NCBI GenBank assembly: GCA_947364395.1
Contig: CANASS010000010.1
Location: 1 to 51,031, forward strand
Origin: an uncultured bacterium
GTDB lineage: Bacteria; Bacillota; Clostridia; Oscillospirales; Oscillospiraceae
Reading direction: 5' to 3'
Length of the DNA: 51,031 bases
In this document: positions 14,576 through 23,159 of the stretch, piece after piece
Layout of the letters: every line of letters starts with the position of its first letter
Position numbering within the stretch: position 1 is the stretch's first letter
Translations under genes and position numbers: made by a program
Notes under the pieces: generated by a model
The model's input: the letters and a program-made list of their open reading frames with translations, nothing else
Told to the model about the DNA's origin: nothing
Databases searched by the model: none

Positions 14576-16249
14576 ATGGGTACAAGTATCAAAAGATCTG
14601 TCAACATCCGGGTGATCTGCGCCATCGTCGCTGTGCTCCTATTCAGCTGCGTGACCACCATGAATATCCTGCGCATTGAGAGCACCCAGGACGCCAGCGC
14701 CCAGGCCAGCGCCCTGCTGGACAGCGCACAGAAGGCGGAGGTGGCCCACTACAAATGGTCGGCCAACCTGAGCAACGCCCTCTACGCCGGTACCGAGTTC
14801 ACCGGCAGCATGGATCACACCAGCTGCGCCCTGGGCAAGTGGCTGTACAGTGATCTGGAGCTGGAAAACGCGGAGATTAACCGCCTGCGCGCGGAAATCG
14901 AGCCGCTGCACAAAGAGCTTCACGCCTCTGCGGGCACCGTGCTGGAGATGTACGGCAACAGCCACAGCCGGGCCCAGCAGTATTATCAGGAAACTATCCA
15001 GACCAACCTGAGCACCTTGGTGGGCCTGCTGGACCAGGTGGTGACCCAGGGCACCGAACTCAGCGACCAGTGCGTCCAGCGCATGAACTCCACCGTCGCC
15101 CTCATGCACACCCTCACCATCATCTGCCTGGTGCTCAATCTGGTGGCCCTTATCAGCCTGGTGGTGTTTGTGATGCGCAATGTCATCAAGCCCCTGCTGA
15201 TTATCACCAACAAGGCAAAGCCGCTTCAGGAGGGCAATCTGTCGCTGGATCTGGGGTACACCTCCAAAAACGAGCTGGGCCAGCTGGCCCGGACCCTGGA
15301 GGACTCCGTGGGCCTCATCCGGCAGTACATTGAGGACATTGACCGGGTGATGGGCGAGCTGGCCCAGGGTAACTTCGACGTGCAGACCTCCACCCGGTAC
15401 ATCGGCGATTTCAGCGCCATTGAAACGGCCCTGGACAGCTTCACCGTGGCCCTGTCCGACGCCATGGACAACATCGTCCAGGCGGAGCAGCGGGTGTCCG
15501 GTCACGCCGAGCAGCTGTCCAGCGGGGCCCAGGCCCTGGCCCAGGGCGCCACCGAGCAGGCCAGCGCGGTGCAGGAGCTGTACGCCACCGTGGACGACTT
15601 GTCCAAGAGCGCCGGACGCAACGCCGAGGCCGCCGCCGCCGCTCAGGACAGCGCCAAGCTCACCAGCCAGCAGGTGTCCCTGAGCAGCGATCAGATGGAG
15701 CAGATGGTGTCCGCCATGGCGGATATCTCCGACGCCTCCCAGCAGATCGGCAAGATCATCTCCACCATTGAGGACATCGCCTTCCAGACCAACATTCTGG
15801 CCTTGAACGCCGCCGTAGAGGCCGCCCGGGCCGGAGCCGCCGGCAAGGGCTTCGCCGTGGTGGCCGACGAGGTGCGCAGTCTGGCTTCCAAGTCCGACGA
15901 GGCCGCCAAGGCCACCAAGGGCCTCATTGAGAACTCCATCCAGGCCACCCACCGGGGCACCCAGATCGTGGGCGAGGTGTCCACCTCCCTGAAGAAGGCG
16001 CTGGCGCTGGTGGTGGAGTCCAACAAGGCCATTGAGACCATCACTGACGCCATCCATCAGGAGGCCGACTCCCTGTCCCAGGTGTCCGAGGGCATCGGGC
16101 AGATCTCCTCGGTGGTGCAGACCAACTCCGCCAGCAGCGAGGAGTCCGCCGCCGTCAGCTCCGAGCTGTTCGAGCAGGTCCACGTGCTGGAGGACCAGAC
16201 CAAGCGGTTCAAGCTCAAGGGCCAGGGGAACCTCACCTACATCCACTGA
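14576..16249 (+). CDS. Methyl-accepting chemotaxis protein with CZB-like zinc-binding sensor
   Basis: This 557-residue membrane receptor signals to CheA/CheW. TM1 is at about residues 13-31 and TM2 at about 176-199. Between them lies a four-helix bundle with the hallmarks of a CZB domain: HYKW (His58), DHTSCALGKWL (Cys84) and LHKELH (His112, His116), a 3-His/1-Cys zinc site by family knowledge. HAMP-like linkers follow from ~200 to 285. The signalling hairpin has the highly conserved core IEDIAFQTNILALNAAVEAARAG and GKGFAVVADEVRSLA. The start at 14576 has GAAGGGGG about 10 bases upstream. CZB domains are usually cytoplasmic and C-terminal, so an extracytoplasmic position is less common. No chemotaxis or flagellar genes are in the window. 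Confidence 0.93.
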   Translation: MGTSIKRSVNIRVICAIVAVLLFSCVTTMNILRIESTQDASAQASALLDSAQKAEVAHYKWSANLSNALYAGTEFTGSMDHTSCALGKWLYSDLELENAEINRLRAEIEPLHKELHASAGTVLEMYGNSHSRAQQYYQETIQTNLSTLVGLLDQVVTQGTELSDQCVQRMNSTVALMHTLTIICLVLNLVALISLVVFVMRNVIKPLLIITNKAKPLQEGNLSLDLGYTSKNELGQLARTLEDSVGLIRQYIEDIDRVMGELAQGNFDVQTSTRYIGDFSAIETALDSFTVALSDAMDNIVQAEQRVSGHAEQLSSGAQALAQGATEQASAVQELYATVDDLSKSAGRNAEAAAAAQDSAKLTSQQVSLSSDQMEQMVSAMADISDASQQIGKIISTIEDIAFQTNILALNAAVEAARAGAAGKGFAVVADEVRSLASKSDEAAKATKGLIENSIQATHRGTQIVGEVSTSLKKALALVVESNKAIETITDAIHQEADSLSQVSEGIGQISSVVQTNSASSEESAAVSSELFEQVHVLEDQTKRFKLKGQGNLTYIH

Positions 16250-16259
16250 TCATACTAAC

Positions 16260-16291
16260 AAAGGCGGACGGCCCGGGGCCGTCCGCCTTTT
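16260..16291. terminator. Intrinsic terminator between convergent genes
   Basis: AAGGCGGACGGCC pairs with GGCCGTCCGCCTT, flanked by A- and T-tracts. It serves the chemoreceptor (plus) and the end of the AI-2E-family gene (minus). Confidence 0.9.
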
Positions 16292-16296
16292 CCCAT

Positions 16297-17472
16297 CTAT
16301 TGCAGCACGTCCAGCTTGTCGTGCTTTTTCAGACCGGCCACCACCCACCGGCGGATCAGGTCATAGATGACGGCGAATACCGGCACCCCCGCCAGGATGC
16401 CTACAAAGCCGAACATCCCCTCAAACAGGGTGATGGCGAACAGAACCCAGAACCCGGTGAGCCCCACGCTTCCGGCCAGCAGCTTGGGTCCCAGCACATT
16501 GCCGTCGAACTGCTGAAGGATGACGATGAAAATCAGGAAAATCAGGCAGTTCCGGGGGCTGGAAATCAAAATCAGCAGAGCGGCGGGCACCGCGCCGATG
16601 AAGGGCCCAAAGTAGGGGATCACGTTCGTGACGCCGATGATTACGCTGATGAGCACCGAATTCTGGAATCCCGCCACAAAGGTCATCACCAGGCAGAACA
16701 CATAGCAGATCAGCCCCACAATGGCGCTGTCCAGGATTTTTCCGCCGAAAAAGCCCACAAACGTGCCGTCGATAAAGGAGACTTCCTTGAGCAGGGCCTC
16801 CGCCCGCTCCGGCTTGAAGGCGGCGTATATCAGGGCCTTGCCGTGCTTGGCGAATTTCCCCCGGGCCAGCAGCAGGTAGACGCAGATGATAATGCCCAGG
16901 ACGATGTTTTTCAGCACGGTAATCACAGAACCCACCGTGCTCACCACCCCGTCCATCATCCCCTGCATGGTGGTCAGCAGGTCGCTGTTGGCCCAGTTGC
17001 GCAGCCAGCTCTCCACACTGGCGAAGGCCTCGTTGGCGTACCCTTGGAGCACCTCATTTCCCTCCAGGTGGCCCAGCACCCACTGGGCAAACTCCTGGGC
17101 TTTCGGGGGGACCACGGCGGCCAGGGCGATGAGGCTTTCCACCATCTCCGGGATCACCATGCTGAGCAGCAGGTAAATCACCAGAACGCTGATGACCATG
17201 ACGGCGGTGACACTGAATATGCCGGCCCGTTTTTTCAGGCGCTCCGGCAAAACATCTCGGAAAACTCCGCCAAGAAAATTACAGGGAGTTTTCAGCAGGT
17301 AGGCCATCACCCCGCCGTAGATGAAGGGGGTAAGCACCCCCATCAGCCAATGGAAGCTGTTTCGCAGCTGGTCCAGCCGCTGGACGCAGAAAAACAGCAG
17401 GATCGCCAGCGCCAGGGAGAGAAAGCCTGTCAGGGATTGGAAAAATATCTTTTTAAAAAATTCCTTATTCAT
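16297..17472 (-). CDS. AI-2E-family (PerM/YdiK-type) membrane transporter
   Basis: This 391-residue polytopic membrane protein has about eight hydrophobic segments: two near the N-terminus, a long soluble loop (about residues 110-190) and a C-terminal block. The family signature region is present as GVTNVIPYFGPFIGAVPAALLIL, followed by FDGNVLGPKLLAGSVGLTGFWVLFAI, which is diagnostic of the AI-2E transporter superfamily (PF01594). Members export or exchange small molecules or ions, and autoinducer-2 is only one reported substrate. ATG 17470-17472 (MNKEFFKK) is preferred because GAAAGGG lies upstream. A GTG ten codons earlier has no ribosome site. Confidence 0.93.
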   Translation of the reverse strand: MNKEFFKKIFFQSLTGFLSLALAILLFFCVQRLDQLRNSFHWLMGVLTPFIYGGVMAYLLKTPCNFLGGVFRDVLPERLKKRAGIFSVTAVMVISVLVIYLLLSMVIPEMVESLIALAAVVPPKAQEFAQWVLGHLEGNEVLQGYANEAFASVESWLRNWANSDLLTTMQGMMDGVVSTVGSVITVLKNIVLGIIICVYLLLARGKFAKHGKALIYAAFKPERAEALLKEVSFIDGTFVGFFGGKILDSAIVGLICYVFCLVMTFVAGFQNSVLISVIIGVTNVIPYFGPFIGAVPAALLILISSPRNCLIFLIFIVILQQFDGNVLGPKLLAGSVGLTGFWVLFAITLFEGMFGFVGILAGVPVFAVIYDLIRRWVVAGLKKHDKLDVLQ

Positions 17473-17610
17473 ATGCCGCCGCCCTTTCTCAAAGTCGTTC
17501 ACACACCCATATTACCCCAAAGGAGCGGCTGTTTTCAACCCTGTTCTCTATTTTTTAATAGACCTTTTAAAAAATTTGCGCAATCGAAGGGCTCGAAAGG
17601 AGAGGAATCC

Positions 17611-17829
17611 ATGTTTTTCCACCGCAAAAAGACTGTCCCCGCCTTTGGCCAAACGGGGAAAACGCCGGTGCTCCGCACCAGCATCTGCACCGGGGAGCAG
17701 ACGGCCGGCTTTCGGGATGAGGTCACGGGAAAGTTTTACGACATCATGCTGGTCCGCTCTGATGCCGACCTGCGGGAGTTTCTGGAAACCTACGGCGTGT
17801 CCCTGGACCAACTTCAGCGGGAATACTGA
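17611..17829 (+). CDS. Small conserved hypothetical protein (72 aa)
   Basis: ATG at 17611 follows a strong AAAGGAGAGG site. The protein starts MFFHRKKTVPAFGQTGKTPV and continues with a CTGEQTAGFRDEVTGKFYDIMLVRSDADLREFLETYGV segment that suggests a small alpha/beta domain. I believe similar short proteins occur across Oscillospiraceae, but I cannot name a function. It is soluble, with a basic N-terminus and an acidic C-terminus. It has its own terminator (17849-17884), so it is probably a single-gene transcript. Confidence 0.75.
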   Translation: MFFHRKKTVPAFGQTGKTPVLRTSICTGEQTAGFRDEVTGKFYDIMLVRSDADLREFLETYGVSLDQLQREY

Positions 17830-17848
17830 AAACGGCCATCCAAACGCA

Positions 17849-17884
17849 CCGGCCCGTCCTCTGAGAGGACGGGCCGGATTTTTT
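17849..17884 (+). terminator. Intrinsic terminator after the 72-aa gene
   Basis: CCGGCCCGTCCTC-tga-GAGGACGGGCCGG followed by ATTTTTT, a 13-base perfect stem. Confidence 0.95.
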
Positions 17885-17898
17885 GCGTAAAGCGGCTG

Positions 17899-18082
17899 CC
17901 GGGCGGAAACGCAACATCAACCACTCCGGCGGTCAGCGAGCTGAGGTTCTTTTTCGCTTCTTTTTCTTTTAAAATAAAGACGCGTTTGTCCAGCAAGCGT
18001 TTCGTCACCGGGCGGCAGCTCAACGTTAACCACCCCGGCGGTCAGCGAGCTAAAGTTCTTTTTCGGTTCCTTTTTCTTTCAA
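17899..18082. repeat. Two direct copies of a ~75-base intergenic repeat
   Basis: The block CCGGGCGG...CAACCAC(T/C)CCGGCGG then TCAGCGAGCT...GTTCTTTTTCG and a CTTTTTCTTT tract occurs at 17899-17973 and again at 18008-18082, offset by 109 bases. The second copy runs into the hairpin that follows pgi. No coding sequence is seen here. Confidence 0.75.
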
Positions 18083-18093
18083 GAAAAAGGAAC
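18066..18093 (-). terminator. Hairpin after pgi
   Basis: GTTCCTTTTTCTT pairs with AAGAAAAAGGAAC around a two-base loop, immediately beyond the pgi stop. It is of the same A/T-arm type as the hairpins after the topoisomerase genes. Confidence 0.7.
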
Positions 18094-18098
18094 GAAGC

Positions 18099-19361
18099 TC
18101 AGGGCCGACCCAACAGGGCGAACATATTCTTCTTGTATGCCTCCACGCCGGGCTGGTTGAAGGGGTTGACCCCCAGCACATGGCCGCTGATGCCGCAGGA
18201 CAGCTCGAAGAAGTAGAGCAGCCCGCCCAGGGCGTGAACGTCCATCTTGTCCATGCGCAGCACCATAGAGGGAGCGCCGCCGTCCTTGTGGGCGGCCAGG
18301 GTGCCCTTGAACGCCATCTCCCGGACGAAGCTCAGGGGCTTGCCCGCCAGATAGTTCAAGTTGTCCCCGTTGTCGTCGCTGTAGGGAATCTCAATATCAC
18401 AGCCGGTGTCGTCCACGTAGATCACCGTCTCAAACAGGTGGCGCTCCCCGTCCTGGATATACTGGCCCAGGGAGTGGAGGTCGGTGGTGAACTGGGCGGA
18501 GGCGGGGAAAATGCCCTTGCCGTCCTTGCCCTCGGACTCGCCGAAGAGCTGCTTCAGCCACTCGCCCACGAAGGAATAGGAGGGCTCGTAGGAGCAGAAC
18601 AGCTCGATCTTTTTGCCCTGGCGGTACAGCAGGTTCCGGGCGGCCACATACTGCCACACCGGGTTGGACATGTCCCGCTTGTCAAAGGCGTTCATGGCGT
18701 CCCGTGCGCCGGACATGAGGGCTTCGATGTCGGTTCCGGCCACGGCGATGGGCAGCAGGCCCACGGCGGACAGCACGGAGAACCGGCCGCCCACGTCGTC
18801 GGGCACCACAAAGGTCTCCCAGCCGTTGGAGTCGGCCAGGGTCTTGAGGGCCCCCCGGGCCTTGTCGGTGGTGGCGTAGATGCGCTCATTTGCCTTCTCG
18901 CCGTACTGCTTCACCAGCAGGTCCCGGAACACCCGGAACGCCACGGCGGGCTCGGTGGTGCCGCCGGACTTGGAGATCACGTTGATGGACCAGCTGCGGT
19001 CGTCCAGCTTGCGAATCAAAGCGTCCAGCTCATTGGGGCTGAGGGAGCAGCCCACAAAGCAGATCTCGGGGCCGTCGGAGGGGAACACCTCCAGGGCGGC
19101 CCGGGCCCCCAGGTAAGACCCGCCGATGCCGATGACCACCAGCACCTGGGAATCCTTGCGGATCTTGGCGGCGGCCTTCTGGATACGGGCGAACTCCTCC
19201 TTGTCGTAGTTCTCAGGCAGGCGCACCCAGCCCACAAAGTCGGAGCCGGGAGCGGCGGGGTCGTACAGCTTGGCGTGGGCGGCCTCCACCTCGGGGGCCA
19301 TGGCGTTGATCTGGTCCTGAGAGACCACACCTTCCAGGTTGGACAGGTCAAGCTTGAGCAT
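18099..19361 (-). CDS. pgi: Glucose-6-phosphate isomerase
   Basis: This 420-residue cytosolic enzyme interconverts glucose-6-phosphate and fructose-6-phosphate. The PGI fold is clear: VLVVIGIGGSYLGARAALE is the first SIS phosphate-binding segment, and SINVISKSGGTTEPAVAFRVFRDLL is the second, carrying the SxSGGTTE signature. The C-terminal PGI signature is VNPFNQPGVEAYKKNMFALLG. Size matches the short Firmicute/Thermotoga type. The start has AAGGAG 9 bases upstream. It is the last gene of the glycogen/glucose phosphate cluster, after glgP and glucokinase on the same strand. A 214-base gap separates it from glucokinase and holds G+C-rich hairpins but no firm promoter. Confidence 0.97.
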   Translation of the reverse strand: MLKLDLSNLEGVVSQDQINAMAPEVEAAHAKLYDPAAPGSDFVGWVRLPENYDKEEFARIQKAAAKIRKDSQVLVVIGIGGSYLGARAALEVFPSDGPEICFVGCSLSPNELDALIRKLDDRSWSINVISKSGGTTEPAVAFRVFRDLLVKQYGEKANERIYATTDKARGALKTLADSNGWETFVVPDDVGGRFSVLSAVGLLPIAVAGTDIEALMSGARDAMNAFDKRDMSNPVWQYVAARNLLYRQGKKIELFCSYEPSYSFVGEWLKQLFGESEGKDGKGIFPASAQFTTDLHSLGQYIQDGERHLFETVIYVDDTGCDIEIPYSDDNGDNLNYLAGKPLSFVREMAFKGTLAAHKDGGAPSMVLRMDKMDVHALGGLLYFFELSCGISGHVLGVNPFNQPGVEAYKKNMFALLGRP

Positions 19362-19575
19362 GTCGAATCACTCCTTATTGATTTCCTGCTATAGTCAAAG
19401 CACCTCAAAAAGACAGCATGCCTCTTTTGATGGCCGCGCACGCGGCCCCGCTTTGGACTTCATAGGCAGCACGGGGGCTGTGCCCGCCGGCGGCTGGGCC
19501 GCCGCTTTGAAACCTGCACTTGCCGATTTTCAAACGCGCCGGATATATTGTGCCCCACACCGGGGAAAAATCGTG

Positions 19576-20505
19576 TCATTCTGTGAAAAACAGGGCCGCG
19601 CCGCCGTAAATGCCCGCGTTGTTGCCCAGCTGGGCCAGCGCGAAGCGCACATCGGCGCAGGGAGCGAAGGAGCAGGTCTTGAAGGCGGCCTCCACCGGGT
19701 CCAGCAGGGCGCTGCCCGCAGCGGACACGCCCCCTCCCAGCAGGATGACCTCCGGGTTGACGATACAGCTGACGGTGACGGCGGCCATGCCCAGAGCCGC
19801 CGCGGCCTCGGCCACCACCGCCTGGGCGTTTTTGTCCCCGGCGGCCGCCGCGTCGTACACATCCTTCGCGGTGACCTTCTCCATCTCCTTGAAGGGGGAG
19901 AACTGCCGGGCGGCCCGGATGATGCCTGAGGCGGAGGCGGTGACCTCCAGGCAGCCCTTCCGGCCGCAGCCGCACTGCCAGTCGGGGTGGAATGGCACGG
20001 TCATGTGGCCCACCTCTCCGCCGCCGCCGGTGGCTCCGGCCACGATGCGCCCATCACAGATGATGCCGCCCCCCACGCCGGTGCCCACGGTGAACATCAC
20101 CAGATTGCGGCAGCCCTTGCCGCCGCCCTGCCAAGCCTCTCCCAGGGCGGCCAGATTTGCGTCGTTGGCCACCCGGACGGGCACCCCCGCCCGGCTGGAC
20201 AGCTCCTGGGCAATGTCCACATTCCTCCAGCCCAGGTTGGCACAGTGGACCACCCGGGACTGGCCCACCACGGGGCCGGGCACTCCCACCCCCGCCCCCA
20301 CGCACTGATACTCGTCCGACACGCTGTCCATGCTCTGGAAATCCTCCATCACCTGGCGCATGTGGGCGGCGATGTCGTCAAAGGTGGCCCCCAGGTCCCG
20401 GAAGGTGGGGAACTCCCGCTTGTCCAGCAGCTCCCCCTCCCGGCTCACAAGGCCCAGCTTCACGGTGGTCCCTCCGATGTCAACGCCAAAGCAAACCTGT
20501 TTCAC
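19576..20505 (-). CDS. glcK: ROK-family glucokinase
   Basis: This 309-residue enzyme phosphorylates glucose with ATP. The N-terminal ATP-binding motif is CFGVDIGGTTVKLGLV, and the sugar-binding region is LVMFTVGTGVGGGIICDGRIVAGATGGGGEVGHM with the ExGH motif. The ROK zinc site is CGCGRKGCLE. There is no DNA-binding domain, so it is a kinase rather than a ROK repressor. It starts with GTG behind GAGGAGG, 47 bases after the glgP stop on the same strand, and probably shares the glgP transcript. In context it converts free glucose, for example from debranching or amylase action, to glucose-6-phosphate beside pgi. Specificity for glucose is inferred from family and context. Confidence 0.92.
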   Translation of the reverse strand: MKQVCFGVDIGGTTVKLGLVSREGELLDKREFPTFRDLGATFDDIAAHMRQVMEDFQSMDSVSDEYQCVGAGVGVPGPVVGQSRVVHCANLGWRNVDIAQELSSRAGVPVRVANDANLAALGEAWQGGGKGCRNLVMFTVGTGVGGGIICDGRIVAGATGGGGEVGHMTVPFHPDWQCGCGRKGCLEVTASASGIIRAARQFSPFKEMEKVTAKDVYDAAAAGDKNAQAVVAEAAAALGMAAVTVSCIVNPEVILLGGGVSAAGSALLDPVEAAFKTCSFAPCADVRFALAQLGNNAGIYGGAALFFTE

Positions 20506-20552
20506 GCTCCAGACCTCCTCTTTTTAATACGCCGCTCTCCTGGGCCGGCGGT

Positions 20553-22949
20553 TTACTTGGTATGCCAGATGTTCTTCGCGTATTCCTCCACCGCGCGGTC
20601 GGCGGAGAAGAAGCCCGCCTTGGCGGTATTCACCAGGGACATCTTGGTAAACCGGGTCTTGTCGCCGTAGATGGCGGACACGTCCCGCTGGGCCCGGACA
20701 TAGTCGTGGAAGTCGGCCAGACACATATAGGGGTCGGCGGGGCCCTTGTGGTTGGTGGTGAGGGAGCGGACGATATCGTCGAAGTGCATCCCGCCGATGC
20801 CGCCCATGAGCAGGTCCATCACCGCCTTCAGCTCCGGGTCGTTGCGCACGTAGTCCAGCGGGTTGTAGCCCTGCTTCCACAGCTCGTTCACCTCGTCGGT
20901 TTTCAGGCCGAAGAGGACGATGTTCTCGTCGCCCACCTGCTCGTGAATCTCCACGTTGGCGCCGTCCAGGGTGCCCAGGGTCACCGCGCCGTTAATCATC
21001 AGCTTCATGTTGCCGGTGCCGCTGGCCTCCTTGCCGGCGATGGAGATCTGCTCGGAGATCTCGGCGGCGGGAATGATGATCTCCGCCAGGGACACGTTGT
21101 AGTCCTCCATAAAGACCACTTTCAGCTTATCCTGGATGTCCGGGTCGTGGTTGACCATGTTGGACACGGACACGATGAGCTGGATGATCTGCTTGGCCAT
21201 GATATACCCGGCGGAGGCCTTGGCGGCGAACACGAAGGTGCGGGGCTGGAAGGGAGCGCCGGGGTTGGCCTTGATCTCCAGGTACATATAGAGGATCTGG
21301 AGCACATTGAGCAGCTGGCGCTTGTACTCGTGGAGCCGCTTGATCTGCACGTCGAACAGGGAGGCGGGGTCCACCATCACACCGTTGCGCTTGAGGATCA
21401 GGTCGGCCAGCCGCTTCTTGTTGTTCAGCTTGATCTCCTGGAGCCTCTTCAGCACCTTCTGGTCGTCCTGGTACTTCATCAGCTTCTCCAGCTGGGTGGA
21501 GTCGGTGGTGAAGCCGTCCCCGATGAGCTCCTTCAGCAGGGCGGTGAGCTCCGGATTGGCCTGGCACAGCCAGCGGCGGTAGGCGATGCCGTTGGTGACG
21601 TTGCAGAAGTGGTCCGGCTCCATCTGGTAGTAGTCCCGGAAGATGGAGTTGGTCAGGATCTCCGAGTGGAGCTTGGACACGCCGTTCACCTTGTGGCAGG
21701 CGGACAGGCACAGGTTGGCCATGCGGATCTCGTTCTTGCTGATTACCGCCATATACTCAATCTTGCCCATGTCGCTGCCATAGTAGCCGTGCAGGTCCAC
21801 CCGCAGGCGGCGGTCGATCTCCTGGACGATCTGGAACACCCGGGGCAGCAGCTGCTCAAACAGCTTCACGTCCCAGCGCTCCAGCGCCTCGCTCATGACG
21901 GTGTGGTTGGTGTAGGACAGGGTGCGGCAGGTGATGTCCCACGCCTTGTCCCAGGGGTAATTGTGCTCGTCCACCAGCAGGCGCATCAGCTCGGGCACGC
22001 ACAGGGCGGGATGGGTGTCGTTGATGTGGATGGACACCTTGTCGGGGAGGTTGTCCAGGCTCTTGTAGCTGCGCAGGTGCTTTTTCAGGATGGTCTGCAC
22101 CGAGGCGGACACCAGCAGGTACTGCTGGCGGAGGCGCAGCTTTTTGCCCTCCACGTGGTCGTCGGCGGGGTAAAGCACCTTGGAGATGACCTCGGCCATG
22201 GTATCTCCCTCCAGGGCCTTGGCGTAATCGCCCCGGGAGAAGGCGGACATATCGAAGCTGTTGGGGGACTTGGCGGACCAGAGCACCAAGGGGTTGACCG
22301 CCTTGCTCTCATAGCCGGAGATATACATGTCGTTGGGCACCGCCATAACGGACTGGAAGTCCACATGCTTCACCCGGTACTTGCCGTTGTCCTCCCAGCC
22401 GTGGACGCTACCGCCGAAGCGGACCTCCACCGCCTCGCTCTCGTGGGGGACCAGCCACACGTCGCCCATATTCAGCCAGTCGTCGGGGAACTCCACCTGC
22501 CAGCCGTCCACGATCTTCTGCTTGAAGATGCCGAACTCATAGCGGATGGAGTAGCCCGTCATGGGCAAGTCCAGGGTAGACGCGGAGTCCATGTAGCAGG
22601 AGGCCAGCCGGCCAAGGCCGCCGTTGCCCAGCCCGGCGTCCGGCTCCATCTCGTAGAGGTCGTGAATGTCCACCCCGCACTTGTCCAGCGCCTCGGCAAA
22701 CACGTCCTCCAGCCCCAAATTGTACAGGTTATTGCGCAGGGAGGCGCCCACCAGGAACTCCATGGACATGTAATAAACCTGCTTGCCCTGATTCTTTTTG
22801 TGATACTCAGCGCTCTTGCTGGCCAGCATGCCGTTCACCACATAGCACAGGGCGCGGTACACCTGCTGGGGGGAGGCGCTCTCCATGGGACAGCCGTAGC
22901 GCACCAGGAGGGTGTCTTCCAGTTGGGAGATGATTTGTTTTTGATCCAT
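20553..22949 (-). CDS. glgP: Glycogen/starch phosphorylase
   Basis: This 798-residue GT35 enzyme releases glucose-1-phosphate from glycogen using phosphate. The pyridoxal-phosphate site is EASGTGNMKLMINGAVTLGTLDGANVEI with the conserved Lys. The N-terminal signature LGNGGLGRLASCYMDS and NDTHPALCVPELMRLL are intact. Length is typical of the bacterial maltodextrin/glycogen phosphorylase family. ATG 22947-22949 (MDQKQIISQLED) follows AAGGAG. The longer frame reaching 22979 lacks a ribosome site. It is read from its own promoter at 23059-23088 through a leader that contains two hairpins, the second of terminator type, so its expression may be uncoupled from glgA. Confidence 0.97.
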   Translation of the reverse strand: MDQKQIISQLEDTLLVRYGCPMESASPQQVYRALCYVVNGMLASKSAEYHKKNQGKQVYYMSMEFLVGASLRNNLYNLGLEDVFAEALDKCGVDIHDLYEMEPDAGLGNGGLGRLASCYMDSASTLDLPMTGYSIRYEFGIFKQKIVDGWQVEFPDDWLNMGDVWLVPHESEAVEVRFGGSVHGWEDNGKYRVKHVDFQSVMAVPNDMYISGYESKAVNPLVLWSAKSPNSFDMSAFSRGDYAKALEGDTMAEVISKVLYPADDHVEGKKLRLRQQYLLVSASVQTILKKHLRSYKSLDNLPDKVSIHINDTHPALCVPELMRLLVDEHNYPWDKAWDITCRTLSYTNHTVMSEALERWDVKLFEQLLPRVFQIVQEIDRRLRVDLHGYYGSDMGKIEYMAVISKNEIRMANLCLSACHKVNGVSKLHSEILTNSIFRDYYQMEPDHFCNVTNGIAYRRWLCQANPELTALLKELIGDGFTTDSTQLEKLMKYQDDQKVLKRLQEIKLNNKKRLADLILKRNGVMVDPASLFDVQIKRLHEYKRQLLNVLQILYMYLEIKANPGAPFQPRTFVFAAKASAGYIMAKQIIQLIVSVSNMVNHDPDIQDKLKVVFMEDYNVSLAEIIIPAAEISEQISIAGKEASGTGNMKLMINGAVTLGTLDGANVEIHEQVGDENIVLFGLKTDEVNELWKQGYNPLDYVRNDPELKAVMDLLMGGIGGMHFDDIVRSLTTNHKGPADPYMCLADFHDYVRAQRDVSAIYGDKTRFTKMSLVNTAKAGFFSADRAVEEYAKNIWHTK

Positions 22950-22996
22950 ACGATATACAGACTCCTTCTTGACCGGCAAAAAGCCGGGGAATTGAT

Positions 22997-23030
22997 GAAA
23001 AAATCACAGCCCGCTCCCGCGGGCTGTGAT
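22997..23030 (-). terminator. Terminator-type hairpin in the glgP leader
   Basis: On the minus strand ATCACAGCCCGC-ggga-GCGGGCTGTGAT (12-base perfect stem) is followed by TTTTTT. It lies between the glgP promoter and the glgP ribosome site. A smaller hairpin (GGGGCGT/ACGTCCC, 23036-23055) precedes it. It could end the glgBCDA transcript, attenuate glgP, or both. Confidence 0.8.
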
Positions 23031-23058
23031 CGCACGGGACGTACCAATACGCCCCCTC

Positions 23059-23088
23059 ATTATAGCACAAAAGCCAGGACTTTTGCAC
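23059..23088 (-). promoter_or_regulatory. glgP promoter with overlapping inverted repeat
   Basis: An extended -10 TGCTATAAT (TATAAT at 23059-23064), a 17-base spacer and a weak -35 TGCAAA. An inverted repeat CAAAAG-N6-CTTTTG covers the spacer and -35 and could be an operator for a repressor or activator. Confidence 0.55.
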
Positions 23089-23159
23089 TATAAATTTTCA
23101 CTTTTTTCATTTCCGAAAAAAGAGACAGGTTTTTGCAAAAAGCGCGGAAATCATCCGGG

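Noticed and set aside
16300..17829. A 509-codon plus-strand frame ending with the 72-residue protein
   Set aside because: Most of it is antisense to the AI-2E-family gene. Only the last 72 codons have a ribosome site and protein-like sequence.
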